In this document: positions 41,490 to 52,321 of the stretch, piece by piece
How the letters are laid out: every line of letters starts with the position of its first letter
Numbering within the stretch: the first letter of the stretch is position 1
Source of the DNA: Mesostigma viride
Lineage: Eukaryota > Streptophyta > Mesostigmatophyceae > Mesostigmatales > Mesostigmataceae
NCBI GenBank assembly: GCA_009746045.1
Contig: RPFO01002226.1
Span: 21,001-85,000 of the forward strand
Direction: 5' to 3'
DNA length: 64,000 nt
Made by a program: the position numbers and the translations under genes
Notes under the pieces: generated by a model
The model's database searches: none
What the model was told of the DNA's origin: nothing
The model's input: the letters and a program-made list of their open reading frames with translations, nothing else

Positions 41490-41815
41490 AGATTTCTGCG
41501 TCGTTTTATCATACTCATTTTATCAGAATCTGTATTTTTCATCCAATTCTATCAGATTTTATCAGACTCTGTATTTTTTATCCGATTCTATCAGATTTTA
41601 TCAGACTAGATATTTTTTTATCTATTTTTTCAGAATTTTATCAGAGATTATCTACACTTTGTGTTTTTTTATCAGAATATCAGATTTTCTCTACAAATTT
41701 TGTCAGAATTTTATCATCTACCATCAGAATTTTATCTATTTTTTCAGAATTTTCTGATAAAATTATCTACACTCTGATAAATTCTGATGAAATTAGGTAA
41801 TTTTATCAGAACCGA
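41490..41815. repeat. AT-rich degenerate array of TTTTATCAGA
   Basis: TATCAGA or its complement recurs about a dozen times at irregular spacing, with T-runs between. The right end has TCTGATAAAATTATCTACAC, which inverts the pattern, so the block may be a decayed inverted-repeat element. Confidence 0.6.
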
Positions 41816-41859
41816 GTTCCTAGTGTGCTCCTGATGGTGTCTTCTAGTATGCACATTGA

Positions 41860-43295
41860 TCATATGCGCCAGTGTGGTTTGCGCTCGGCTGCGGTTGGAT
41901 TGCGCATGGCATGTTCTAGCATATGAATGTCAACAATGCAAAACCGATCTGAGATACTTACAAGATAGCCCTGCCCGGTGGTCTTGTTGGTCGCGCTCCT
42001 TAACTGGTTGATGCGCGACTCCTGGCGGGTAAACACTGACGTGATGTCCGCCATGGCATCCGCCAAGGTAGTACTCGAATGGCAATGCAATTCGGCGGTG
42101 GCGGCAGGGTCAACCGTCAAGTTATATGGTCGGCACCACGCTACACGGATTTCACCGGAGGCGAATGAGGTAACCGTCCATTCTCCTTCCCCGCAGCTGT
42201 AAATGGGACGCACCAACGCCACAAAGGACTGGTACTCATGGCCAGTGCTGGCTGCCCTCACACAAGCGAGTCCGAGGATGACAAGCCGCACAACGGTGTT
42301 GCCCGTGGGAGTGGCACGCAGGTCACGCATTAGCTCAGGATCCGCATGACTGCAGATGTCACCGATGTCCAGAGAACGACGTCACCTTGGCGGTGCTACG
42401 AGAGCCAGCCTTTTTGCACGAAACATACAGCGGAGGCCAGTCACTCTTGGTGTCTAGTTGGGCCAGGGAATCCTTTTCATCAGACAGCGTGTAGAAGTTG
42501 TGAGCTCGTGTGATGTTGTGCTCTGGAACGGTTATCTGAGGAATACCGTTGATGAACCTGCTGTTGGTTGGAAAACCCTTGCCCACGTCGAGCATGTGAA
42601 GCACAACTGGCTTGGCCGCAGTAGCACCCCGGGATGCAATCGAGAGGCTGCCGGCTCCCTTCACGAGCACCCCCAACTATCCCAGATACTTGACGAGGCA
42701 CTTGTGCGCAACTGGGTCCTGCGATGCTGCCTGTTGCAATTCAACAGCAATAGCACAAGCAATGTCATGATTCCAAACGCCAAGAACTGCACTTAGTAAT
42801 ATTCCTTTGGTAAAATGCAATTCAAGAGCAATAGCACAAGCAATGTCATGATTCCAAACGCCAAGAACTGCACTTATTGTAATATTCCTTTGGTAAAATG
42901 CAATTCAAGAGCAATAGCACAAGCAATGTCATGATTCCAAACGCCAAGAACTGCACTTATTGTAATATTCCTTTGGTAAAATAACAACCGGATTTCCCCT
43001 GTCATAAATTTACCTGAGATTTCCCATCCGTTTTGGCTGTTTGCTCGGTTTCCTCATCCGAAGCACCGGAGGCATTCATTCTATGAAGTTCATTGACTGC
43101 TCCCCTGACGTACACGTTTGATGCCCTTTGCTTCTGTACTTCATCACCTACAGCGCCCACTGATACAGGGCCTGTATCCATTGTGTTCTCTTGCCCCGGT
43201 GGTGCTACTGCGTCCTGTTCACTGGCATGCTCCACATGTCCGGCATCCCCGCCATTGTTTTCAATACCTGCCTGCGGCTGCACGCCGCTAGCCAT
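41860..43295 (-). CDS. unrecognised protein gene, probably spliced and damaged
   Basis: The first exon is plausible: ATG at 43295, 94 codons, donor CAG|GTAAAT at 43013-43012. It is E/Q/D-rich and hydrophilic. After an intron holding the 82-bp repeats, frames at 42676-42359 (PVVLHMLDVGKGFPTNSRF, FYTLSDEKDSLAQLDTKSDW) and 42330-41860 (LMRDLRATPTGNTVVRLVIL, FVALVRPIYSCGEGEW) look protein-like, but they need an in-frame TAG near 42680 and a one-base shift near 42360 to be resolved. I do not recognise a family. It is divergent from the DUF7869-like gene across 627 bp and may belong to the same mobile element; that is inference. Confidence 0.35.
42736..42985. repeat. 82-bp tandem repeat, three copies
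   Basis: Copies start near 42737, 42819 and 42901. The shared text includes AGCAATAGCACAAGCAATGT and TTGTAATATTCCTTTGGTAA. The first copy also contains a four-base deletion. It lies in the presumed intron of the neighbouring minus-strand gene. Confidence 0.9.
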
Positions 43296-43456
43296 TCTCA
43301 GCTATCCGGATTTCCGAACTACGCCAATACCTGGCCAGAATGGCTGAAAATTTCCACGAAATGCATCCAAGTGCACGAATTATTGAGTCGGTGGTGGCAC
43401 CATGGCACGGAGTACAAATGGGTGGTGGCACGCCGTGCCACCGGTGGTGGTGGCAC

Positions 43457-43700
43457 GGTGCAACGGTGCAACGGTGCAACGGTGCAACGGTGCAACGGTG
43501 CAACGGCCAGTGATTGGCCCGTAGTTGATTTTGTGATATGCGCCTAGTAAAAATTGGCCGCAAATCTTGTGCCCACGTACGACCGGACGAATTTGCGGCC
43601 AATTTTTACTAGGCTGCATGTCAGCAAATCCAGAACGGGCCAATCACTGGCCGTTGCACCGTTGCACCGTTGCACCGTTGCACCGTTGCACCGTTGCACC
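43457..43700. repeat. 244-bp palindrome tipped with GGTGCAACG nonamers
   Basis: The left arm (43457-43566) starts with five or six GGTGCAACG nonamers, then GGCCAGTGATTGGCCCGT, CTAGTAAAAATTGGCCGC and AAAT. The right arm (43590-43700) is the mirror image and ends in GTTGCACC nonamers. The 23-bp loop is 43567-43589. The right arm carries about 15 bp the left arm lacks. It sits between the divergent gene at 41.9-43.3 kb and the DUF7869-like gene. Confidence 0.85.
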
Positions 43701-43742
43701 ACCAAATTTTACTCCAGAATGCCCTGTCTTTGCATGTAAAGG

Positions 43743-43900
43743 ATAATTATGATAATGAACCAGCGATGGAAGCAAGGGGATAATGAACCAGCGATGGAAG
43801 CAAGGGGATAATGAACCAGCGATGGAAGCACCAGCGATGGAAGCGATGGAAGCGATGGAAGCTGGAGGGGGAGGGGGAGGGGGAGGGGGCGGCCGTATAA
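43743..43900. repeat. short tandem repeats before the DUF7869-like gene
   Basis: Three units of about 28 bp (GATAATGAACCAGCGATGGA) are followed by GATGGAAGC repeats and four GGGGGA units. A 24-bp direct repeat that includes a start codon (TTACGCAGTTCCTAAAGCCATG, copies ending 43924 and 43951) covers the start of the gene. Confidence 0.8.
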
Positions 43901-44869
43901 TATTACGCAGTTCCTAAAGCCATGTATTATTACGCAGTTCCTAAAGCCATGAAGGGCCTGGGCATTATGGAGCCCGATGCGGGGGCGCAGGTTTTTGGAA
44001 TGCTATTCTCGCTGCTTGTCCTGGTGGTCGTGTTGCTCGTCATGGCGAGACGAGGGCTCCGTCTTAGCGCTGCCGCCGTCTTAGCAAAATGCACCACGGA
44101 TGCGTCCTGTGCTGCGGCACTTAGCAGGGACTGGGACTGTGGGTGTGGCCGCCATTGTTTGCGAAGCGTGCATTTCGAGGAGATAAGAGCGATGAGGACC
44201 GACATGTGGTCTAAGAAGCCTGCGGATCGGAAAGAGTTTATAAAGAACCAGCTTTTTCAGGCCGGCCAGCGAGAAACTGAAATTCCGGGGAGCTTGCGTC
44301 ACAAACGCAGTCGAGACGAGGGCTTCCTTTTCGCAGTGGATGGCTACGTTACTTACCCAGCTGACAGGCATCAGCCAGAGTCGGCAACCCCGTTTCGGCA
44401 TCGCATGTGTGAAGCCGCTTTCCGCCGTGCTTTGTATATCAACCCCAATATGTGGCACGCGGCTGTCAAGGAGACAACCCGCCCTCGACCTTTGCCTGGC
44501 GATCGTGATTTGGAGTCCGGCTTGGGTAGCACTGCTGGACGGCGCATTGGGGTATCCCGGTCATTGTCTGCCAGGTTGTGAAATACGTCGGTACGTCAAA
44601 TACGTCGGCCTCAAAAATACGGGTATATACGTAGACCCCGGCAGAATACGTCGGCTTGAATACGGCAAAATACGAACGACAGTGTGCAATTCGGCCTTTA
44701 GAGCATGGTTATGAATGGGCCTTTTGGGTTTGAGGCTTTAGGGTATAGTTATGCAATATGGTTACCACTCATGGCAAGGTGCAGTCAAGTCAGAACACTG
44801 ACAACCATTACCATGCATGAATAAGACAACGAGCTATCAAATCTGATCATCCTATATCAAAATGGGTCA

Positions 44870-45471
44870 TGAATGAATAACTAATTGCCTTGTCTTTTGC
44901 TTCTGAAGAAGTTTGCCTGCCAGCAGCCACCGACTGGGAGCAGTGATCAGCCCTTTGTACTGACTCAGGCCGGAAATCATCGCCTTGAAAGAGCGGCTCT
45001 GAGCCGCGTGAAAGGAAATTGCGTTCTCAACAAAGAAGTTGGCCACCAGGAGCTGGCACTCCTCTTCGTTTGTGGGGTTCACAATTAACCTCGTGATTGT
45101 CTGCTGGCGAGGATCACCTGCAATGGCCGACCCCGAAGCAAGGCCCTGGCCGCTCTCCGCCACTGCCCTGAAGCTCAGGTGCCGCTGCTTCTTCGCCTTC
45201 AGCCCGGCCTACTTGCCCACAACTCCTGGAAGTCTAGCTTCCGTTTCTGCCCAATCTTTGCGTCAGGGCAGGCGTCTATGCCCTGCCCTGCGATGCTCGC
45301 AAAATGTGCGCGCATCCTGGTCGCACTGATCTGCTTGCCATCGCCACTGGTAAAATTGTGGCCGCAAAATGAGCAGCTAAACTTGACCTGCGAAACCGTA
45401 TTCCCCAGAGCATCCTTCACCGTGACAGTCTTTTTTTCTACAAATTTATGCACCGGCACTTTGTGTGGCAT
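44870..45471 (-). pseudogene. hAT transposase N-terminus with BED-type zinc finger
   Basis: From an ATG at 45471 the protein reads MPHKVPVHKF and then CSFCGHNFTSGD, TRMRAHFASIAGQG and DACP, a BED-like zinc finger that in hAT elements binds the transposon ends. After a frame change near 45200 it continues TITRLIVNPTNEEEC, FFVENAISFHAAQSRSFKAM and PSRWLLAGKLL, the segment that precedes the catalytic domain. The DDE catalytic core and dimerisation region are missing, deleted at about 44890. Confidence 0.75.
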
Positions 45472-45758
45472 GGCTGCAAAAACACGTTTGACAACTAGCA
45501 CAAAATCCGATGGCACACCGCCATGCAATATTCATCATACAGGCTATATTACGTGCCACACGTTCCCAACACAGCTGGCATTTTCATCTTGCTGGCACTC
45601 TCTCCGTGTATGGAAATTTCAGTTAGCTTGCCAACTGCCAAGTCATTATGTCAGTCAGTCAGTAAGGTTATTCTTGCACAAGTCATTATGAACTGGAGTG
45701 ACTGGACTCGGGACTGACGAAAAGCCTAGTTTGTAGCAATCGAGCCTAGTTTGCATAC

Positions 45759-46219
45759 CGTAGTGGTCAAAATCACTTTGCGACAAACCTCTTTGCGAAT
45801 CGACCTCGCAAACTACTTTTCATGGGCTTCATTTTGGGTCGCAAAGTTCAAAACTAACCGCGTCGCGCCTGCGCCGTGCCGCACGCAGACAGGTAGAACG
45901 AACGCGTGGCGCCAAAACTTTCGCGCCTTTTGTCACTTGTCATGCGAAAGCCAAAGGTTTAGGCTTGTGCAGCCATGCACGTTGTCTTGGCACGATGGCA
46001 GAAGAGCGGGGAGGCCGGCAGGCCAGCAGGCAGTCAACTGAAGCCTGCTGGCCTATAAATTTACAACATCGAGTACCTGCCAGTTGCCACTGACCATAAA
46101 CAAGTCGATGGGCTCGCAAACCTAAAACCTTGCCTTCATTTTGGGTCGCAAACTATAAATTTCACCCTGTTTTGGGGTCGCAAAGTAGGTTTGTCGCAAA
46201 GTGATTTTGACCACTACGG
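45759..46219. mobile_element. MITE, 461 bp, TA target duplication, inside the hAT element
   Basis: CCGTAGTGGTCAAAATCACT at 45759 is mirrored at 46200-46219, and the match runs about 30 bp inward (CTTTGCGACAAACC). Both ends abut TA, as in Tc1/mariner-type (Stowaway-like) MITEs. There is no coding capacity. Repeated GGGTCGCAAA words occur inside. It is the third level of nesting: host gene, hAT, MITE. Confidence 0.75.
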
Positions 46220-49200
46220 TAGTAGAAGATCTTGGGGGAGGTAGGCGCCGCGCCACGTTCCGGCTGGCCTCGCGCCAAGCACTGCCCCGGCTCGAACCTC
46301 AAAAATTTCCCAAGTCCAAATCACGTATTCGGGACCAAATACGCGTATAATACGTCGGGGCCCAAAAAACGCGTATTGCCGTATTTATTTTGACAATACG
46401 CACGTATTTCACAACCTGGATTGTCTGCCAAGATTGGGGAGGCCAAGGCGCTTTGTGAGCTGTGGATTCGGCGTTGGTTCTGCCCAGCAATTGAGAAGGA
46501 TCCCCGGGATGGCGCCAGCATCATTGAGCAACCGTGCAAGAAGACTTTATACTCGGACTACACTGCAGAGCAGCAGGACTACGGAACACCTGTAGTTAGC
46601 ATTTCGCTTTTCAGGACAATTTTTGAAGCAGTGAGAGTAAGCATGCGAGTCCGGATTGAGAAATATCGCACGAAAATTATGGGTGAGTGCTCCCGCTGCC
46701 GGAAGTTAAAGGATGCCATCTTGTCTTATCGGACCACTGACCGGACCCGCGGTGGGAGGCTTTCAAAGAGAAGTTAGCTGATCACACCGACTTCTTTAAT
46801 GGGGAACGGATGGCTTACCTGCAACGAAGGTTTGAGGGCGCCAAGCACTATTTTGTTTCCATAGTCATCGATGGTCTGGCGAAAATGAAGACGGCGGTTC
46901 CAACCAGGGGCAGCGCCTCGAAAGAGTGGCTTAGCAGCCGCAAGCTACATATACCCTACCAGCTGGTTTGCTCGATTTTGCACGGAGTGAGGACGTACTT
47001 CTGGGTGATTATGCCTTGGGTAGCCAATTCTGAGGTTTCTGGTAATTCAGGGCGTGTCACCATGCGACGCTGCTCACACACCAATTGTTGGAAGTGGTGG
47101 TTGAGCGACCATGGGAAAGGTCCCGCAATCCTGAGATCCGCGAGTTTGGCCTTGCCACGACACTCGTCCTTCAAGTGGACGGGGGTGGGGACAACATGAA
47201 TAGCGAGCTATTGGGCTTTCTAGCGGTTCTCATTAACCGCCGTCTCTTTTCTCTCATCAGGGTGTGCCGCCTGCCCCCGGGGCACACCCATAATGACGCT
47301 GATCAGAGATTTGGTTGGTTTATCCGGTGGTACAACGGGATGAAGAACCGCGTGTCAGATCTCGCACCGGTGCTCATGCTGACATTTCAAGATGTGTTGC
47401 AAGGGCTGACGCGTGCCTTTGCACACTACTACGAGCAAGGCCCATTCGGGAGCATGGCGACAATAAACCCACTGCCGCCATCTGCCAAGGTTGGTTTTCT
47501 TTAAAATACTATGAATTTCTTCCGGGTTCTTCTTCTTTTCCATATGTAGCATGCCATAGTTAACCAATAATCACCTTGCTTACTCGCCTCTTATTGCAAC
47601 TGTTTGTTCTATGCTTGTTGCTTGCAGCTCGTCAATGCAGCGCTGGACTTCACAACGTGGCTTCGAGGCTGCATAGACCCAGATCTTGGGCGTTGGGTCA
47701 AGTCTAGCTGCTGACGTGGTTATGGACGCGTCAACCAACCAACCTGTGGTGGAGCATCGGCCGGTCAGCAAGATATTTGATATCGAGCTATTCGGCCATC
47801 ACGATGAAGGTGCAGGGGCGGACGTTGGTGATGACTGCTTTTTGCGCTACCGACTTGCCACGGCAGAGGCGTTAGCTGATGTGCCCGCCAACTGTTGGAG
47901 GCCTCTTGGGCCGAACGAGGAGCCATGCGACATGGTTACTGTCTCTTCGAAGCGTGTGAGTGATGGCAAAGAGCTCCGCGGCGTGCTAGTCATGGAGGCG
48001 ACCAAGGCGCCCAAGGGCAGCCCAGGTGTTGCCGCGTTTGCGGATTGGGATGGCGATCGCGCAATCCGCCGTCATTGCTCTAAACTCAACCGAGTGTTTC
48101 CAGACATCATGACGGATGCAAAGCAAGCAGAGCTCAACGAGGAGATCCGCGGCTTCCCCGCTGAGCCGGAGCAAGTGGAAGAAGAAGCGTCGGTGTTTGA
48201 CCGCATGATCCAAGCTCTGACGGAGTGCAGGGAGCAGCAAAAACACAAGCCCCTCCCTTTTTGCCTCCACAGTGCAGGGGATCAGGCGGTGATGCGGGCT
48301 GCCCGTGCTTTGGAAGCGCCGCTGCACCCAATTATCAGCCATGCAGGCAACCGCCGGCACGAGGTGCAAACTGCCATTCACCGGGCGCGACGCGAGGCTG
48401 AGCGCCTGCCGGCCGCATCTGCCACGCCTGCCACGCTTGCCTCCAATCCTCCTACTGGAGTTGCCTCCAATTCTCCTGCGGATGCCACCGGTGGTGCACG
48501 GACCATTGCGACTGCGGATCATATTTTTTCCGTAAATCCCGGCATTATCTCCCGCGGAGACTTTCTCATCATCAAGAGACCTGCGGTGACGTGCGGGGAA
48601 GGCATGCCCTGGCCAGAGGAGCTCTTGGTGAAGGTCGTGGATGCGTCTACTGTTCGTTCACGCGGGACTCTGACTGTTTCCGTGTTTTACTCACCCTCCT
48701 GGGAAGGGCAGTTTAACAAGCTCTCGCTCGCAGGCGGTGGGCCGGGCCTGACGGTGTCGGCATCGGAAATCATCGTTCAACACTGGACAGTTGGTGCATC
48801 AGGGCAGGCTGTCCACACTCCGTCGCTGACAGCAGCACGTAAGCTATCTCGTGCAACCCTCCAGGCCTTAGATGACCATCCACACGTGCACTTTGCTGGT
48901 TTTCAAACACAGCAAGCTGCTGCAGCGACGTCAAAAGCTGCATGTGCGGCACACTTTGTTGAGCACGGGCTGCACGCGCTGAAAGGGAGAAGGCTGTGCG
49001 CCTTAATTGTGGGGTGCTGCCAAGACCCGTTTTCACGGGTGGGTCACAGAAGTACATGAGAATGGCGGGGCTTTGAAGATCGAGACGGTTTGGTCCGACG
49101 GCAAGGGAGCGACGTACACCACGTTGGAGGAAGTCTTAAAGTTCATCTGCGGGTGCCCTCATGCGGCTAATGCCTTTGGCCGCGAAAAGTTTTTTCAGGA

Positions 49201-49445
49201 TGGTGCCGCGGCCGACGCTGAGACGGGGGCGGAAGAGCCCCAACTTTCTTTCGTTTGTGAGAGTAGCGAGAGTAGCGATGATGAGGAGGAGGAAGCATGG
49301 GAATGATGGGGAATGTGTGAAAGCTTCGATAGGAGTAAAGGCGTCTCTTTGTCCTGTCAAGCATGCTAGTCTTGTTGCAAGAATGAAGCCCAACATGCCA
49401 ACTGTCCATGCATGGTCGATCATGTTGCATAATGGTGGGCATAAG

Positions 49446-49530
49446 ATCAAAGAGACAACCAGCGCAGGCCAGAAATCGGGAGAATCCGGACCATGGTAGC
49501 TCGAGCCTGCCGTTATCTTTTCCGCGTTTT
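49446..49530 (+). repeat. copy of the GAGACAACCAGCGCAGG dispersed repeat
   Basis: Begins ATCAAAGAGACAACCAGCGC, continues AGGCCAGAAATCGGGAGAATC, and stays similar to 30091-30190 through GCCGTTATCTT and GTTTTCGAGT. It lies 140 bp after the stop of the DUF7869-like gene. Confidence 0.75.
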
Positions 49531-49789
49531 CGAGTCGTTCAGGATGATGAAGATGAATGGTGATGGAAATGTGTATCCTTGTGCATTGAAATTATGGCTG
49601 GCTTACGTGTGGAGCGACTAGATGACCTAGACGGTGGGGCCGGAAACAGCATGCTTGATCAGGGCGTGTGTTTCTAGCCTAACTAAGATACATGTGTTTG
49701 CTAGTGGCCATGTTTTACACGGAAATGGATTTACGTTCAGTATGTGATTCAATGACATGTGATTATTTTGGTTGATGCATGCAATATAC

Positions 49790-50374
49790 CCCATGATAAC
49801 CAATGCACGTGCAAAGATGTGTGTTTATATGCAATTTAAGGTGCAACGGTGCAACGGTGCAACGGTGCAACGGTGCAACGGTGCAACGGTGCAACGGTGT
49901 CATGAGCATCTAGGTAACCCTTGCATGACCCATCCACCTACATAAAACCCATGGATAACAATTGCATGTGCAAAGGTGTGTGTTTATATGCAATTTGAGG
50001 TGCAACGGTGCAACGGTGCAACGGTGCCACGGTGCCAAGGTGGCACGGTGGCACGATGCCACGATGCAACGGTGTCATGAGCATGTCTAGGTAACCCTTG
50101 CATGACTCATTACCCTAGATAGATCCCAATGGATAACCATTGTATGTGCAAAGGTGTGTGTTTATATGCAATTTGAGGCACGCAACGGTGCAACGGTGCA
50201 ACGGTGCAACGGCGCCACGGTGGCACGGTGTCATGAGCATCTAGGTAACCCTTGCATGACCCATCCACCTACATAAATCCCATGGATAACCATTGCATGT
50301 GCAAAGGTGTGTGCATATATGCAATTTGAGGTGCAACGGTGCAACGGTGCAACGGTGCAACGGTGCAACGGCCG
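49790..50374 (+). repeat. four 150-175-bp tandem units with GGTGCAACG arrays
   Basis: Each unit has GATAACCATTGCATGTGCAA, GTGTGTTTATATGCAATTTG, then four to seven GGTGCAACG nonamers, then GTCATGAGCAT and AACCCTTGCATGAC. Units start near 49797, 49957, 50132 and 50287. The last array ends GCAACGGCCGCC at about 50375, just before LINE sequence. The nonamer is the same one that caps the palindrome at 43457-43700, in opposite orientation relative to the gene between them. Confidence 0.85.
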
Positions 50375-50479
50375 CCGACGAACTTTTTTTTCCTCAAAGA
50401 CTTTAGTTGACCCTTTAAATGCATGAAAATGCAACTTTCAAAACTGAAGTACAATTTGAAAAATGTAGTACAAATCCAG

Positions 50480-51368
50480 GTGTGCATGGGGTCATGGACC
50501 TGAACTTACAGGATGTCATCCGCTCACGAGACCACGGGCCCACTTGGCTGGCCACACGTTTAAATGTACGCACTACTCGTCGTCTTGATAAAATCTACAT
50601 CACACCCGCATGGGCGGACCTGGTTTGCTACGCATCGGTCGACCGTTCTGTTAATTTTTCTGATCACTATACCCACTCATCGCTACCCTGGCCCATCACA
50701 CCAACTCCGCCCGGGGCCCCGGCATTCCCCGCTTAAACAAACACCTACTCGCGGACGATAAGTACTACTTTGAGATCATGACACGCTGGCAGTCGTGGAG
50801 AGCCAGTAAAGGTAGCTACATCGACTGCTGCAGTTGGATGCAGGAGGGCCTAGCTAACATTCTAGAATTTTCCCAACTGTATTCACAAAATATCTGCCGC
50901 CAGAAAGGACAGGACTATCGGTACTACCAACGCATAGTGAATAAACTCCAAGCGAAGCCTACCCTGTATCACTCGGATCACTCGGAACTAACAAAACTTC
51001 AAAGAGCTCAGACCGAACTAGACAAACTACGTTTCGAGCGTCACACCCTAGCACTAGACTCAGAAAATCTGTGGTGGCACCAGGTAGGAGAAAGAATGAC
51101 CAAAGAGTTCTTTGCTCTGATTCCTACCCCTAAAGCTCACTCCTCTATCACGGAAATCCAAGACGAACACGGTAGCCACCGGGACATCACCTCCATACTA
51201 CAGAGCGGTCACCGCTACTACACAGCTCTCTTTCTAAACGAACCCCATCCTGACTCAATGATCTACCGCCATGCAAAAAATCCTACATGCCATTCCCCGT
51301 CGCCTTACACCAGCTCAACAGCAGGAACTCGATCAAATCCCTTCCATGGAAGAGGCCACCACAGCTAT
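50480..51368 (+). pseudogene. LINE ORF2, 5' segment (endonuclease end, linker, RT start)
   Basis: The text LQDVIRSRDHGPTWLATRLN, RRLDKIYITPAWADL and VNFSDH is the C-terminal part of an APE-type endonuclease (the SDH motif closes the catalytic site). A 170-residue linker follows from 50778 (MTRWQSWRASKGSY, LWWHQVGERMTKEFF, HRYYTALF). After a frameshift near 51275, LTPAQQQELDQIPSMEEATT leads into the reverse transcriptase. The sequence stops at the left end of the foldback element and resumes at 61683 with EHIKCGSAPGVHGLPIEFW. The N-terminal endonuclease part is absent. Confidence 0.8.
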
Positions 51369-52321
51369 GGGTGGTCCCACGCGGAATGGGGTAGATTTTT
51401 GCAAGAAAAAAACGCTAGTTTCAATCGTCCGAAAACCGGACATTGCGCCGAAATTCTTGCCGAATTTTTTGCAGCCGAGCGAATTTTCCGCCGGCCGGAC
51501 TTTGCGCCAGTTTTATTTAACTTGACCTTTTCCTGCTGTCGCGTGCACTTTGTCCCATGCCTCAGGGACTGAAATTTTTGTAGCGGAAACGTTTTGGCCG
51601 TCACTTCCTTTTGCGCCAAGTGTTGGACTAGAAAATTCGTAACAGAAACTTTTTGGCAGTTGGCGTCACTTCCTTTCGTTCGACTGAAAATTCTCTGAAA
51701 TTCGCTGAATTCGTACCGTAGCCTAATTTTTAATACCTCGAAGTGACGGGGCACTTAAAAATTTGCCCACAAGTACACTTGGCAGCGCGCTCACTGGGAA
51801 AAATTGTACAGCCGCTCGGCGGGCCACTTCAAAATTCGTGCGTGGCCTGCACTAATACAATTCGTCTCCATGGCCTGCTAGCAGCTTTTTACTATCAATT
51901 CAGGGAATCAACAAACTCTAAAAAAAGTTTGATGGAATCGTATATATATTTGCATGTACTAATTGACAAGGCAATGTGCCTACAAAAAGGTGCGGGGACA
52001 ACCTGATGACGGAAATTGTCGAAGTCTTTCAGACTACTACCGTTCCTGCTATCGCGTGCACTTCAGTTCGTCCGTTGCCTATATCATTTACATAACTTAA
52101 ATAATAAAATCAAGGTCGCGCTGCAAAAAGAGGCTTCACAACAACCATCACCAACAATACTAGGATCAGAATACTAGGAAGAAACCTGATGGCTCTATCT
52201 TGACCGCATAGAATAGTAATTCCCTCAATTCAACAAAAAACGACTCACCTTTACTCACCCTCGTTCCGGGCCACCTCTTGCTCCTTCATCTCGTGCGTGA
52301 ACCATGCACCGCAAACATTGA

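Larger units (their letters stand above)
44571..46419 (-). mobile_element. hAT transposon, 1,849 bp, internally deleted
   Basis: Terminal inverted repeats CCAGGTTGTGAAATACGT (44571) and ACGTATTTCACAACCTGG (ending 46419) are perfect over 18 bp. They are flanked by the 8-bp target duplication ATTGTCTG (44563-44570 and 46420-46427). An 8-bp duplication and a CAGG-TGTGAAA-type end are hAT hallmarks. Subterminal ATACG words crowd both ends (44577-44690 and 46322-46410). Inside is only the 5' part of a transposase gene on the minus strand, so the copy cannot move by itself. Removing it restores an uninterrupted frame in the host gene. Confidence 0.9.
43922..49306 (+). pseudogene. DUF7869-like (transposase-like) gene, split by a hAT element
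   Basis: The first part (43922-44570) has a hydrophobic segment FGMLFSLLVLVVVLLVMARR, a cysteine cluster (CTTDASC, DWDCGCGRHC) and GFLFAVDGYVTY. After the hAT element the same frame resumes (SLSA then KIGEAKALCELW). Later come FVSIVIDGLAKMK, HGVRTYFWVIMPW, LVLQVDGGGDNMNSELLGFL and LPPGHTHNDADQRFGWFIRW; the DGG and GHTHxDxDQxF blocks are the signature I associate with DUF7869 proteins (recalled). An intron at about 47495-47628 (AAG|GTTGGT to TTGCAG) looks genuine. The rest (47686-49306) is a charged C-terminal region ending SSESSDDEEEEAWE. One-base shifts are needed near 46740, 47060, 47700 and 49010, so the copy is dead or its introns are unresolved. Start choice between 43922 and the second Met at 43949 is open because of a 24-bp duplication. 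Confidence 0.65.

Noticed and set aside
44466-44481. Another copy of the GGAGACAACC repeat
   Set aside because: It lies in a reading frame that looks conserved in the DUF7869-like gene and lacks the TATC and CAGC flanks, so it is probably coincidental.
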